Assembly (NCBI GenBank): GCA_905116865.2
Contig: CAJHNH020001597.1
Coordinates: 87,001 to 151,000 of the forward strand
Source of the DNA: Candidula unifasciata
Lineage: Eukaryota > Mollusca > Gastropoda > Stylommatophora > Geomitridae
DNA: 64,000 nucleotides
Direction: 5' to 3'
Made by a program: the position numbers and the translations under genes. Positions 1-10,665 of this stretch are shown piece by piece. Position 1 is the first letter of the stretch; each line of letters starts with the position of its first letter. Under the pieces are notes generated by a model. It was not told where the DNA came from. It searched no databases and saw only the letters and a list, made by a program, of their open reading frames with translations.

Positions 1-261
1 TTGGCACTTGGAGGCCAACCTTTGACGCTGAACTTAAGACTTCGCGAAGGACAAAACTGGAGATAGAGAGGGTGGCTCAGGATCTAACTGAGTGGCGTCT
101 CTGTTTTATATGCATCTGGGTGCGATGAGGATTGACTGATTGAAAGTTTTACATATAATCTATCCGAAACAAAGTTATTGAGACACTTTAATTTTTCGAA
201 ATAATTTTAAAAAGCATTTTTCAAAAGTTTAGGACCCCTTTCCGCTCCTTCAGACATTTTT

Positions 262-482
262 GACATATAGAGCTAGACCTGTATTTAACAGACCAGTCGG
301 CACTGAGTTAGTGATGTCGTCAGCATCACACCGGTCGCCTTTACTTCCTACGACCTTACTTTGCAAGGTCGACCTCAGAGCCAAGTTCATTTTTGTTTAA
401 AAGCCTAGTACCTTTGGACTTGAACCCACGACCTTCGGATCTGCAGGTCAGCGTATAACCGCTACACTAAAGTGGCTCCCAT
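262..482 (-). mobile_element. SINE-1 (tRNA-derived)
   Basis: Minus-strand tRNA-like head (agcggttatacgctgacctg, gtgggttcaagtcc B box), followed by the family body (aggtcgacct, ggtgtgatgctgac, accagtcggcac inverted). One of ten copies in this window. Confidence 0.75.
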
Positions 483-905
483 TAAAAATATGTGCTCAGT
501 ATCTCATCAGGTCACAGTGTAATCTTCTACGGCAAGGTTTTGTTTGTGAATTAATGAACTATCTCTCTTCGTAACAGAATAAATTCTCTTGCACAGTTTC
601 AAATTTTATTCACTGACTATAAAATATTGGACATATAAAAATGTTTTTGAGTGTTTACAGCACAATGCATTGCCATCCACAAACGTGTTTGTGCAAATTT
701 TCAGCCTTATAGCTTATCAGAAAATGTGATCAAAATTAACATAAAAATTGCACTAGATAAACAAACAAAAGCGACTTTAATAAAAGCTTACAATAAAAGC
801 TTATGAAAATAAATATGTAATTTCTTTCGGTCTTAATTTTATTTATTTACATTCAAGTGTTATGTAGTATGAACTATAAATAGTTAGCTAATAAACAAGA
901 TGTAA
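483..905. other. AT-rich stretch, nothing recognised
   Basis: No splice-bounded frame, repeat family or RNA gene seen. Confidence 0.6.
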
Positions 906-907
906 AT

Positions 908-1272
908 ACACGCACTTACACGCATGCATGTTCACACAAACACACGAACGTTCACACACACACGCACGTTCACACACACACACGCACGTTCACACACACG
1001 CACGTTCACACACACACACACGCACGTTCACACACACACACACACACGCACGCACGTTCACACACACGCACGTTCACACACACGCACGTTCACACACACG
1101 CACGTTCACACACACACACACGCACGTTCACACACACACGCACGCACGTTCACACACACACACGCACGTTCACACACACACGCACGTCCGCACACACACG
1201 CACGTCCGCACACACACGCACGTTCACACACACACACGTTCACACACACACACACACACACGTTCACACACT
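908..1272. repeat. CA-rich array (cacacacgcacgttca)
   Basis: CA repeats broken at intervals by cgcacgttca or cgtccg. Overlapping frames rich in His/Thr on the plus strand and Cys/Val on the minus strand are repeat read-through. Confidence 0.95.
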
Positions 1273-1514
1273 TATAGATTACTGATTTAAGTTTCATCGC
1301 CACAGCACACCGGATATAACCAGAGTTGCTCCCTCTTTCGCAGCAAATATCCCAACATTAGATGATGATTTCACAAGAGCGCAGTTGCCGTACACACGCC
1401 ATATTCTCCCTCTCATACGTTTCTGTTTGTGTTTGTATGGTCAGATCCACAGTTACTTCAAATTCACATTGTAAACATGCCATGGACTTTCGGACTGACT
1501 ATAGTCTATAATGA

Positions 1515-1702
1515 TTTATGAGCTAGAACTGAACAACGTAGCATTTAGGACATTTCCAAAAGCGCCTTTCCCCATCTTCAGCAGCAAGCGCAGAATTCCA
1601 ATTGTGATAGTTCCGGTAACATGTTGATTGTTTGCCCATCTCACCCCTTCACTGTGTGTTGAGCATCGGCCAGATGTCCTGTTCACTCCTCGTTGCACCA
1701 TT
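1515..1702 (-). pseudogene. LINE C-terminal module beside the 48-bp array
   Basis: Minus-strand reading GMVQRGVNRTSG, then WANNQHVTGTITIGILRLLL. This matches the pattern of the LINE terminal module seen at 24105-24290 (RRTYNQIVTGTISAGTLRWLL) and 32985-33156. The copy is degraded (the terminal CPECC is lost). It begins almost exactly where the 48-bp array 1703-2182 ends. Confidence 0.6.
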
Positions 1703-2182
1703 CCTTTCAACCGCTATCACCTGTTTGTGCCTTCACATCGTTTACCCGCTCCTTTCAACCGCTATCACCTGTTTGCGCCTTCACATCGTTTACCCGCTCC
1801 TTTCAACCGCTATCACCTGTTTGCGCCTTCACATCGTTTACCCGCTCCTTTCAACCGCTATCACCTGTTTGCGCCTTCACATCGTTTACCCGCTCCTTTC
1901 AACCGCTATCACCTGTTTGCGCCTTCACATCGTTTACCCGCTCCTTTCAACCGCTATCACCTGTTTGCGCCTTCACATCGTTTACCCGCTCCTTTCAACC
2001 GCTATCACCTGTTTGCGCCTTCACATCGTTTACCCGCTCCTTTCAACCGCTATCACCTGTTTGCGTCTTCACATCGTTTACCCGCTCCTTTCAACCGCTA
2101 TCACCTGTTTGCGCCTTCACATCGTTTACCCGCTCCTTTCAACCGCTATTACCTGTTTGTGATTTCGCATCGTTTACCCGCT
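1703..2182. repeat. 48-bp minisatellite, 10 copies
   Basis: Unit cctttcaaccgctatcacct plus gtttgcgccttcacatcgtttacccgct, ten copies. The first and last two are slightly diverged. 48 is a multiple of three, so three plus-strand frames stay open. Confidence 0.95.
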
Positions 2183-2184
2183 CC

Positions 2185-2688
2185 AAATTGCACATACAAC
2201 ATTTAGCTAGTCATGCAACAATCTATAGGCTAGTGTTGCAGAACCAGCCATCATACGTCTATTTATTTCCCAAACCACTGATATGCCCAGGAGAAAATAT
2301 CAAAAGGACGCTAATTTCATTAGACCTGTAAAGCAATGCTTGCCACTCTGTATAGCGTGTGATTGTCTGCCTCTTTCTGAACATGCTGTGTGAGTCAGCA
2401 ACATCACACGTGTGTGCAGCTGGTTCTCAAACAGTCTAGAATGGGTACCACAAATGTTGCGAGGAGCAAAGGCAACATATTGACGACATCATCACCCCAT
2501 AGTTTGTTGTTTGGTCGGGATCTAATATTAAGGGCCGATAAAAGGGTCATTGTGTTTATATGGGACTTCTGTTTCATGTACATTTAAAACATTGTTGTTA
2601 TAAACAAAATTTAATGTGTGAAACGCGTCATTTAACGGATTACTAAAGTAAAAATATTTCTGATATAGTTTATGTGATGCTAGCGATT
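2185..2688. other. Unassigned stretch
   Basis: Short accidental frames only (e.g. 65 codons at 2390) without splice context. Confidence 0.55.
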
Positions 2689-2689
2689 A

Positions 2690-3145
2690 ATTAATTATCT
2701 TTGCAAAACAGTTTAATATCACTAATAATAAAAGCGTGCGGACGATTTTAAACCAGTAATTACTTAGTGTGGTCAGTGTACCAGTCATCCACATTACACA
2801 TTCACTACTCTCTGGTATCTCATCTGCAGTATCTATACAGTGTGTGTTGACTGACACACCAGGTTCCACGTTTGGTTTCCATTTCTTCTTTGGCTAAATA
2901 TTGTGTTCATGTCTGGCAACTCCAGGTTTCATATGAAGATCTTGTCTTGTCAAGGCTGCCGATCCTCATGTCTCCTGAATCATCTACTCGCACTGCCTCC
3001 TTAAGAGTACTGAGAATATCTGCCAGGTCTCTTGCCTTCTTACCACCAAGCCAATCCGCCTCTTCATTCCTTCTTACTCCTGAATGTCCTGGATCAAACA
3101 TGAAACTGTTTCCTGTCAGACGAGATTTCCTCACAGACTGCAACT
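2690..3145 (-). pseudogene. LINE fragment: RNase H end and C-terminal module
   Basis: On the minus strand the frame from 3143 reads MFDPGHSGVRRNEEADWLGG, the last RNase H motif (PGHxGVxGNExAD). It continues VRVDDSGDMRIGSLDKTRSS, then after a frame change GVSVNTHCIDTADEIPESSE, which occupies the place of the C-terminal module found at 24105-24290 and 32985-33156. Interrupted and 5'-truncated. Confidence 0.68.
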
Positions 3146-3446
3146 ATTTATTGTCCATTACGTAGTATTTGTGCATGTAACCATTGAGTTACATGTAAAC
3201 AAAGAGTTTGCTAGATACTTCTGACACTCAAAGTGATTTATAAGATTTACAGACGTCTTTATTAGCAGTTTAATGTGAATGGCTACGAAGGAAACAAATA
3301 GTAGCCCTTATCTACCATCATTTAAATAAACGCTCGGAAAAGGACGAAATAAACATTTATGTATGGTGTATTTTATCATGTAGCTGGGAAAGGGATACAA
3401 GTGTTTCTGGATTATTTCAAGAAAAAAAAAAAGTAACGCAGTTAAA

Positions 3447-3533
<87 letters not shown>

Positions 3534-4070
3534 CACTTGTATTGTTAAGACAATGTTATACGGACGTTAGAGTTAGACTGTCACAGTGGAAATGGAAAGG
3601 AGGACTCACACTTTCGAATGTAAAAATATATATAGACGAATTTTTCGGATTAGTTATTTAGAACACAAACTGACAAATATGACAGAGTCAAAATATACAA
3701 ATTTGCGGGACATCAGTAGCCTCTCTTGTCAGTGGTGAAATGTTGCAAGCTAGCACTGTTTAGGCACGTGGTGAGACATGATTAGATTAAAAAGAATTTA
3801 CTTCCAGGAACATGGGGTGGGTGGGGGGGGGGGAGGGAGGGCAGATGTGAAGATTGGGGGAGGGGGCGAGAGGTTTGTTGAAGGAGAAGGCAAAGAAGAA
3901 TCTGGAATGACAGCATCAAGAAATGGACAGGACTAAGTTGTCATACACTTCTTGATCAAGCGGCAGATGCCAGGTTTTATGGGCTAGTGCTTCCATCGAT
4001 ACACCCCACGACCCTAACGGGTCAAGGGTTATGTTACGGGTTAAGGGTTATGTCATGGTATGGTTTTTTT
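3146..4070. other. Downstream flank of gene 1
   Basis: AT-rich apart from the TA tract and a G-run at 3818-3850. Words near 3870-3960 (gagaaggcaaagaagaatct, ggacaggactaagttgtcat) look like a decayed LINE tail but are too short to call. Confidence 0.45.
3447..3532. repeat. (TA)n microsatellite
   Basis: Pure alternating TA for about 85 bp. Confidence 0.97.
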
Positions 4071-4072
4071 TT

Positions 4073-4293
4073 TTATTTGTTAACTTTAGTGTAAGTGTAT
4101 TCGTCCGTATCTACATTGGTTTGTTTGACACCCGGATCACATTTTTCCAAGTAAATGAGAGGATTCGTATTTTCCTGACGTTTTATCGTCTCTATGCTAG
4201 AATAAAGGTCCTCGGTTTCGTTATATTTGTTGTCTGCCCGCTTCCTATGCTTCGGATGATCGTCCCTCTGACGTGGTCGTAACCTTGTGTACA
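4073..4293 (-). CDS. Gene 1, last exon: cytoplasmic tail of Ig-type receptor
   Basis: This is the terminal coding exon of gene 1. On the minus strand a good acceptor (cttctatttcag) precedes 4293 and the frame stays open for 73 codons to a TAA at 4073. The exon begins in phase 1; its first two bases plus the last base of the transmembrane exon (5070-5144) make an ATG (Met) codon. The peptide starts with a strongly basic stretch (RLRPRQ, KHRKR), as expected just inside the membrane. It then carries several tyrosines, including LYSSI and EYTYTKV, which fit YxxI/V SH2-docking motifs; the -2 positions do not match a strict ITIM. AATAAA overlaps the stop codon, so a poly(A) signal may lie there. 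The splice-site and phase evidence is strong. That the tail signals is inference; the product is not recognised by name. Confidence 0.78.
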
Positions 4294-4420
4294 CTGAAAT
4301 AGAAGCAGAGAAACGTAAACATAACCAAAGTCGTCTTTACACAGTTACATAAGTTCAAGATTTATAGTTCTACGTTATCACATATTTAAAATTTATACAT
4401 TTCTGATACTTATATATGGT

Positions 4421-4660
4421 AGTCGCCGTGGCGTAGCAGTTAGAAGCTCCCGTGCGGATTGGAACGTCGTGGGTTCGCTCCCTGGCGGAGCCAAACAATT
4501 TTCAAAAATGACCTTGACTCCCAGGTCGAACCAGCTTTAAGTGGGTGCCAGGTGCAGTCACAGGAAGTAAAGGTGGCCGGTGTGATGCTGACCACATCAC
4601 CCATCTTGTGCGGATTAGTCTATAAAAATATAGTTCTAGCCCCTTAAAACCTGAAACCTC
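4421..4660 (+). mobile_element. SINE-1 (tRNA-derived), near full length
   Basis: Head gtcgccgtggcgtagcagtt is the tRNA A-box region and gtgggttcgctcc the B box. Body: gtgggtgccaggtgcagtca, aagtaaaggtggccggtgtg, accacatcaccca and ggattagtctataaaaatat. It lies in the gene 1 intron next to the terminal exon. Confidence 0.82.
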
Positions 4661-5069
4661 TGTTAGGCGCCGATACAATGGAAAACAATTTCGGGGATTC
4701 AGGTCTTTTGACAGATTCAAGGGTATGTCGGAGCTTTGTTGGTTTAAGACTCGAGATTGTAGTAGCGCCCTTCTTTTGTTTTTAAACTGGGTTTCGTGTA
4801 ACAGTGCCATTACACATATTTCTAAATGTCGCAGATCAGTCCCCCCCCCCCCCCCCCATTAAGAATGATTAAACCATAATAAAACAGATAATGTTACTCT
4901 GATCTGACGCGGCTGTGTATAATTTCACAAGATGCTGTATTCTCCAATATAATTTGTTCGGGAAAGAATAGTGTCAATAAAACAGGCCTCATCGAATATA
5001 TATATATAATGATAATAAATTACTGTTATGTTACATTATTATTATGGTGTTACGAACATGGTGACTTAC

Positions 5070-5144
5070 TTGTGGCTGCCAGTAATAAAAATATGAACAG
5101 GAACAAGACACAACTGGTTACAATGAGTGCGGCTATTTGAAGAT
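5070..5144 (-). CDS. Gene 1 exon: transmembrane helix
   Basis: A 75-bp exon flanked by a perfect acceptor (ttatattgcag before 5144) and a consensus donor (gtaagt after 5070). It reads through 24 codons, almost all hydrophobic (IAALIVTSCVLFLFIFLLLA), with phase-1 boundaries on both sides. That is a single membrane-spanning segment carried on its own exon. It joins in frame to the exon at 6479-6541 upstream and to the tail exon at 4073-4293 downstream. Its presence makes gene 1 a single-pass membrane protein, with the Ig-like exons outside the cell and the tyrosine-bearing exon inside. Confidence 0.82.
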
Positions 5145-5249
5145 CTGCAATATAATTGAAAATACAGTCGAATCAAATATCAATTTTATTATCACATAGC
5201 AGGTCAGTTGGTAAACAAGGCTGTCGGCGCCAGCTCTAGCAGAGGGTTG

Positions 5250-6328
5250 TTGGTAAAAAGTCTCAGAGAGTTGGTGGTAAAAACAGTCTCAGAGAGTTGG
5301 GGGTAAAAAGTCTCAGAGAGTTGGTGGTAAAAAGTCTCAGAGAGTTGGTGGTAAACATAGTCTGAGAGATGGTGGTAAACACAGTCTCAGAGAGTTGGTG
5401 GTAAACACAGTCTCAGAGAGTTGGTGGTAAACACAGTCTCAGAGAGTTGGTGGTAAACACAGTCTCAGAGAGTTGGTGGTAAACACAGTCTCAGAGAGTT
5501 GGTGGTAAAAACAGTCTCAGAGAGTTGGTGGTAAAAACAGTCTCAGAGAGTAGGTGGTAAAAACAGTCTCAGAGAGTTGGTGGTAAAAACAGTCTCAGAG
5601 AGTTGGTGGTAAAAACAGTCTCAGAGAGTTGGTGGTAAAAACAGTCTCAGAGAGTTGGTGGTAAAAACAGTCTCAGAGAGTTGGTGGTAAACACAGTCTC
5701 AAAGAGTTGGTGGTAAACACAGTCTCAAAGAGTTGGTGGTAAACAGTCTCAAAGAGTTGGTGGTAAACAGTCTCAGAGAGTTGGTGGTAAACACAGTCTC
5801 AGAGAGTTGGTGGTAAACACAGTCTCAGAGAGTTGGTGGTAAACACAGTCTCAGAGAGTTGGTGGTAAACACAGTCTCAGAGAGTTGGTGGTAAACACAG
5901 TCTCAGAGAGTTGGTGGTAAACACAGTCTCAGAGAGTTGGTGGTAAACACAGTCTCAGAGAGTTGGTGGTAAACACAGTCTCAGAGAGTTGGTGGTAAAC
6001 ACAGTCTCAGAGAGTTGGTGGTAAACACAGTCTCAGAGAGTTGGTGGTAAGCACAGTCTCAGAGAGTTGGTGGTAAGCACAGTCTCAGAGAGTTGGTGGT
6101 AAGCACAGTCCCAAAGAGTTGGTGGTAAGCACAGTCCCAGAGAGTTGGTGGTAAAAACAGTCTCGGAGAATTGATGGTAAAAACAGTCTAGGAGAATTGA
6201 TGGTAAAAACAGTCTAGGAGAATTGATGGTTAAAAACAGTCTCAGAGAGTTGGTGGTAAAAACAGTCTCAGAGAGTTGGTGGTAAAAAACAGTCTCAGAG
6301 AGTTGGTGGTAAAAACAGTCTCGGCTTG
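5250..6328. repeat. 26-bp minisatellite, about 41 copies
   Basis: Unit agtctcagagagttggtggt plus aaacac, with aaaaac and aagcac variants in blocks. It occupies most of the gene 1 intron between the membrane exon and the juxtamembrane exon, and ends in a G-rich run (6326-6360). Confidence 0.95.
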
Positions 6329-6478
6329 CGGGGGGCGGGAGGGGGGCGGGGGGGGGGGGAGCAGTTGCCTATTTTAAAAAAAAACATGCTCGTCCATTTG
6401 AAAAGTGGTGAAATATATTTTCGACTACGCAGCTTCTAACTGTTTAATGGGGTTCAAAAGTCCCAATGTTCAACTTAC

Positions 6479-6541
6479 CATCATTCATAGCAGCCCTTCC
6501 GAGCGTAGACTTGTCTCTGCTTTCTGATATGGGCGTGAGAC
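6479..6541 (-). CDS. Gene 1 exon: juxtamembrane linker
   Basis: A 63-bp exon with acceptor tcatgttcag and donor gtaagt, phase 1 on both sides, reading LTPISESRDKSTLGRAAMND. No domain is visible. The composition is polar, as expected for an extracellular stalk between the Ig-like modules and the membrane helix. It could be skipped without changing frame (63 bp), so it is a candidate cassette exon. Supported by splice sites and phase only; the 26-bp array at 5250-6330 lies in the intron downstream of it. Confidence 0.65.
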
Positions 6542-7159
6542 CTGAACATGAAACACAAGAGTGTTCAAGAGAATGTATTTTATCTTTGTTAATTATTTTT
6601 ACGTGTTTTGTACGAAACATATATATTAAACTTAATTGTATTATAACTACGGTATTATCTACACATATAACAAGGCAATTAAATTATGGCTTTGTATATA
6701 AAATCTCCAAAACCACAAGTCTGGAGATGAACGGAATAACAATTGATGCCTGGCCTTCTTAACATAACCAGTTTCCTTTCCCGCCCACCAGACATTGAAA
6801 TGCTGCCGTGACTGCCTAGATCTCTATGGACTTATTGGATATGTTACATCTTAACCCAAGATTTTGTTGTATATAGTGTCCCCTTTACCTTTATCCAGAC
6901 TGAACTTAGTTTTGATGTTTGAGAACATCGGACCAACATCATGGCACACGGGCAGTAACCCATAAGTGCTTCCTTCGTCTTCTAACTCAAGTCTGAGTCC
7001 GAAGAAGTTCAGCACAGTGCACAGGCTCTGTAGCCCCGGCGAGGATCCTGGGGTACTTTGCGTAGATTATAACTCTAAATTTTGTCCGGGCAGCGCCGTT
7101 AGGATACTCTTTTCGATTTCCAACTTCTAAGGCATTTTTTACCTTCGCAGCAATGCACA

Positions 7160-7410
7160 CGAGCGTCCGATCTCACTACACAGAGACCGGTGAGAATTAC
7201 TAGAAAGTCAAGTCCACGTGAAAAAATCCCAGCCCTTACCGGGTATTGAACCCGGAGCCTCTAGCACTTGAGGCGGACTCAATGCCTCGAGACCACGCAG
7301 CCCCCTCCAGAGAAGTTAAAATGACAGAGGACAAACATTCGATAGCAAAGGACAGAGCGAGTTGGCGTGAGTTGGTTGAGGGCCTATGTCCCTTTAGGGC
7401 ATAAAGAATA
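7160..7410 (-). mobile_element. SINE-3 (tRNA-like, with a distinct 5' leader)
   Basis: The inverted tRNA-like part (gggtattgaacccggagcct) is followed on the plus strand by the leader gcgagttggcgtgagttggt, tgagggcctatgtcc. The same leader occurs at 47474-47535 beside another tRNA-like block, and the body (cacacgagcgtcc..cacgtgaaaaaa) recurs at 20330-20490. Confidence 0.65.
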
Positions 7411-7429
7411 GAAAAAAGATTTGTGTTAC

Positions 7430-7504
7430 CTTCCTTATTTTCAAAGAGTGCATGTAGGGCACTCGTGAAGGCCGTCTCGTTGTCTGCTCCACCGCTTGAA
7501 TGGC
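7430..7504 (-). CDS. Gene 1 exon: polar linker with N-glycosylation site
   Basis: A 75-bp exon preceded by ttcttcattacag and followed by gtaaca, phase 1 on both sides. It encodes 24 residues beginning HSSGGADNETAF and ending ALFENKE. NET is a possible N-glycosylation site, which fits an extracellular position. It joins in frame to the Ig-like exon at 12193-12335 and to the linker exon at 6479-6541. Symmetric phase and a length divisible by three make it skippable. The donor is weaker than in the other exons (gtaaca), so it is slightly less certain. Confidence 0.68.
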
Positions 7505-7989
7505 CTGTAATGAAGAATTGTACTACTCAGTTGTTGTATATCTCAGTAACTGCTGATATGTCCACTGTTAAGGCGTTTGTCTTCAATGGTTTACTTTCAT
7601 TTAACAGTAAAGAGATTTCAAAGGTACTTTTCTTTTTTTGTCACCTAGTCTTTTTTGTTACCCCGAGATTTCGTACGCAGTTCTCTGGAAAGTCAAATAA
7701 AACCATAAGGGGGGTGGGGGTGGGGTGGTGGGGTGGGGAGGCGGGGCTTGGAGGGGGTTGGCGGTGGTAGGGTTAGTGTTGGTGTTCACTTCATACCCTA
7801 ACACCCTTATACTATTAGACTTTCTCAGGAATTCCTTAGTGAAATAACGGAGTCCTCTAATAGGGTGAATATAAATGAAAGGATCTATTCAAATTATAAG
7901 GTTGTGGAATGCTATAAGTGATATACTAGATCAGAGTATAATATGCTGAAAGGTTGGTCATTTTTTAAACAAATGTAGTTTTGCATCTT

Positions 7990-8070
7990 TTACAGGACCT
8001 TGAAGTACCAACCCCAGCATTCTGAAGCTGTTTTGGTGTGGCTTGGCTATTTTACGTTCAGTAGTTTGCC
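7990..8070 (-). mobile_element. SINE-2, partial
   Basis: ttttacaggaccttgaagta, ccaaccccagcattctgaag and cgttcagtagtttgccat match the 3' end of SINE-2; cut off at a C-run near 8070. Confidence 0.6.
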
Positions 8071-8125
8071 ATCCCCCCCCCCCCCCCCCGCGCACGCGCA
8101 CGGTCAGCTCTACGTATTCATTCAT

Positions 8126-8500
8126 TCATTTAGTAGCATGTCCCTCGCGGAACCTCGCTGCCATAACAACCCTCCGGAAAACCTTCCTATCCTGAGCAAG
8201 ATGTCCTGCGTCTGATACACCCATCTGGAGATCATCTGCCACATCCTGCACCCATCTTCTCCTTGGCCTTCCTCTTCCTCTCTTCCCAGGCATATACCCC
8301 TCCATTATTGTTCTCTCTAGACTTCCATGACGTTTCAAGTGACCAAAATATTTCAATTTTCTTTGTTTTATTGTCTTTACTAGCCAACCTTCTTCAATAT
8401 TCAGCTCTTGAAGTATGGATGCATTTGTTCTTTTCTTTAAAGCTTTCAAAATTAACGCAAGGCGATATGCTGCCAAATCGCTGGCAATTGCAATCAAACG
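8126..8500 (-). pseudogene. LINE ORF2 C-terminal fragment
   Basis: An uninterrupted minus-strand frame of 123 codons. It contains RKLKYFGHLKRHGSLERTIM, GKRGRGRPRRRWVQDVADDL and AQDRKVFRRVVMAARF, which is the standard LINE ORF2 tail (KLKYFGH, GKRGRGRPRRRW, A.DR..FRR). No RT catalytic region is present, so this is a 5'-truncated insertion. It is better preserved than most copies in the window. It sits in the gene 1 intron between exons 7430-7504 and 12193-12335. Confidence 0.8.
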
Positions 8501-8569
8501 CCTAAGTCTAAGAGCCTAAAGTTGGATATACCTGTAGTGTAAAAGATTATACCTCTGTATATTTCATCG

Positions 8570-8745
8570 TCTTGTAGCAGACCCTTTGCAGAACGTCGCT
8601 CTCATCACGCTCTACGTGAAAGAGACCCAACTCTTGCTAGCTCTCCTGCCTCGTACACTTTCATATTCAAGGAGTCACTTATATCCTGTGCCCATCTTCG
8701 TGTTGGTCGGCCCCTGCCTCTCTTTCCTGGTATAAATAACCTTAT
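8570..8745 (-). pseudogene. Decayed LINE C-terminal fragment
   Basis: The minus strand reads IYTRKERQG and, with frame changes, MKVYEAGELARV..., parallel to the tail fragments at 8126-8500 and 61735-61820. Heavily mutated. Confidence 0.5.
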
Positions 8746-8934
8746 TCTCTAAAATTGGTACCAGAGAAGGTTTTTGAAAGTAAAGGCGACTTGCATGATT
8801 TGCACCTATAAACCATCGAATATGAAAATATGAGTGCAGCCCGATGCCCTACTAGCACGAAATGTGGTATGTTAGTAGTTTGCTAACTGCAAACTGACCA
8901 TAATATTGTTATTAATTTAATAATTCTTGTTGTT

Positions 8935-9190
8935 ACTATTACTATTATAAATGGGACTGTGAGCAAACAAATTAGGAAGAGTTTGGAGACAACTGAGATG
9001 TGGTTCTTGAGAAGAATGTTGCGAATATCTTGAACTGGCAGAATAACTAACAGTGATAGTGGATGGCTTAAAACAGTGGCTTGAAGGAATATCACAATGG
9101 AATTGATCCAGAACATCAAAGACCGAGATATGTGGAGATGCTTGTACGCCTACGCCAGCTGGCAGGGCACTTTATGATGATGATGATGAC
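8935..9190 (+). pseudogene. Decayed LINE fragment with GAT-rich 3' tail
   Basis: Plus-strand reading KRLETTEMWFLRRMLRIS, the EMWF.RRMLRI motif that follows the RT thumb in many LINEs. It then jumps to NIKDRDMWRCLYAYASWQGT, the ORF2 end, implying an internal deletion. It ends in (gat)n, a plausible LINE 3' tail. Confidence 0.65.
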
Positions 9191-9299
9191 TATAAATTCC
9201 GTTTCGATCAGTCTTTAAAACAATCGCCATTGCAATTTACTTAGTTCGTCCCATTGTATTGCACAATGTCATTTATGGAACAATTGATCGGTTAATCCC

Positions 9300-9507
9300 C
9301 CTAGCCTTGTCTGTCTGGAACAGCGGGTCGCCGCCATTTTTGGGGTCAAACGACTCTTTCCCAGGGGTCGCCAAATACAATCGCAAAACACGTACTCGTT
9401 GGTGTTATGAAACGGAAACAAATTCTATGGTTGGGGGTCACCACATCATGAGGAACTGTATCAAAGGGTCGCCGCATTTGGAAGGTTGAAGAACCACTAG
9501 TCTAGAA
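9300..9507. mobile_element. hAT-like non-autonomous DNA element (MITE), one end clear
   Basis: The right end reads ggttgaagaaccactagtct, the inverted form of the CAGTGGTTCTCAACC-type terminal repeat common in hAT MITEs. Inside are the stretches gggggtcaccacatcatgag and aaagggtcgccgcattt, typical of this group. The left end is degraded, so the boundary near 9300 is approximate. Confidence 0.55.
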
Positions 9508-9589
9508 CCTTCTGTCTCGTGTACTTTTATTTTTGACTCAGATGATACTACATACAATGATGTCAAAGTCTCAAGCATTATTTCTACAG

Positions 9590-9960
9590 GTCTCTCTGTC
9601 TCTCTCTATCTTTCTCTATCTCTTTCTATCACTCTCCCCCTCTGTCTCTCTCTCTCTCTCTGTCTCTCTTCTGTCACTCTGTCTCTCTCTCTGTGTCTCC
9701 CTGTCTCTCTGTCTCTCCCTGTCTCTCTGTCTTTCTCTGTCACTCTTCTGTCACTCTGTATCGCATCTGTCTCTTCTGTATCTATTCTGTCTCTCTGTCT
9801 CTCTCTGTTTCTCTCTGTCTCTCTCTGTCTCTCTGTCTCTCTCTGTCTCTCTCTGTCTCTCTGTCTCTCTCTGTCTCTCTCTTTCTCTCTTCTGTCTCTC
9901 TGTCTCTCTCTCTGTCTCTCTTCTGTCTTTCTCTTCTCTCTGTCTCTGTCTCTATATATC
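9590..9960. repeat. (TCTCTG)n array
   Basis: Imperfect CT-rich array with tctctctg and tctttctg variants; open Ser/Leu/Cys frames are read-through. Confidence 0.93.
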
Positions 9961-10665
9961 TGTGTAAGTATGTGTGTGAATTTATGTGTGTTTGCAAGTA
10001 TGTATGTATGTTTGTAAGTATATGAGTGTATGTATGGATGTGTGTATTTATGGATGTGTGTGTGTGCGCATGTATGTCTATGTAAATAGATTTGTGTGTT
10101 TAATGTTTGTATATGTATGTTGATGTATGTTTGTATTGTGTATGCATGCAGATTTAGCCTATGTATACATGTGGATGTGTGTATGTGTGCGTATATGTAT
10201 GTAGGTGCATGTATGTATTATGTGTGTCTGTATGTATGAGAATGTATGAATGTAAATGTAGCTGTGTAAGTATGTGATTGTATGTGTTTGTGTATATTTA
10301 TGTATAATGTGGGTGTATGCAGATATATGTAGCTGTGTAGGTATGTGTGTGTTTGTGTATTTATAAAAGCATGCAAGTATGCATGTGAGTGTGATTGTGT
10401 GTGTATGTATGTGGATATATGAAAGTATATTTAGGTATGTATGTATGTGTGTAAAGATGTGAGTTTATGTATAAATGTGTGTATGTATGTATGTATGTGT
10501 GAATATATGCATATGCTGGTGTCTGTACATGTGATTGTAAATGTGTGTATGCTTGTGTGCATGTATATCCATAAATGTATGTATGTATGTTTTCTGTGTG
10601 TGCATTTATGTCTTTGTATGTGTATGCTTGTATATGTAGGAGTATGTATACGTGTGTGAGAGTGT
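9961..10665. repeat. TATG/TGTG-rich array
   Basis: Degenerate mix of tatgtatg, tgtgtgtg and gtgaatgtat. No gene. Confidence 0.88.

Noticed and set aside
1628..2331. Three overlapping plus-strand frames of 176 to 212 codons
   Set aside because: Read-through of the 48-bp repeat, whose length is a multiple of three; all three frames are open.
4421..4500. Possible functional tRNA gene (also 59690-59766 and 63052-63125)
   Set aside because: A and B boxes are present, but the arms do not pair properly and the sequence continues into the SINE-1 body at each copy.
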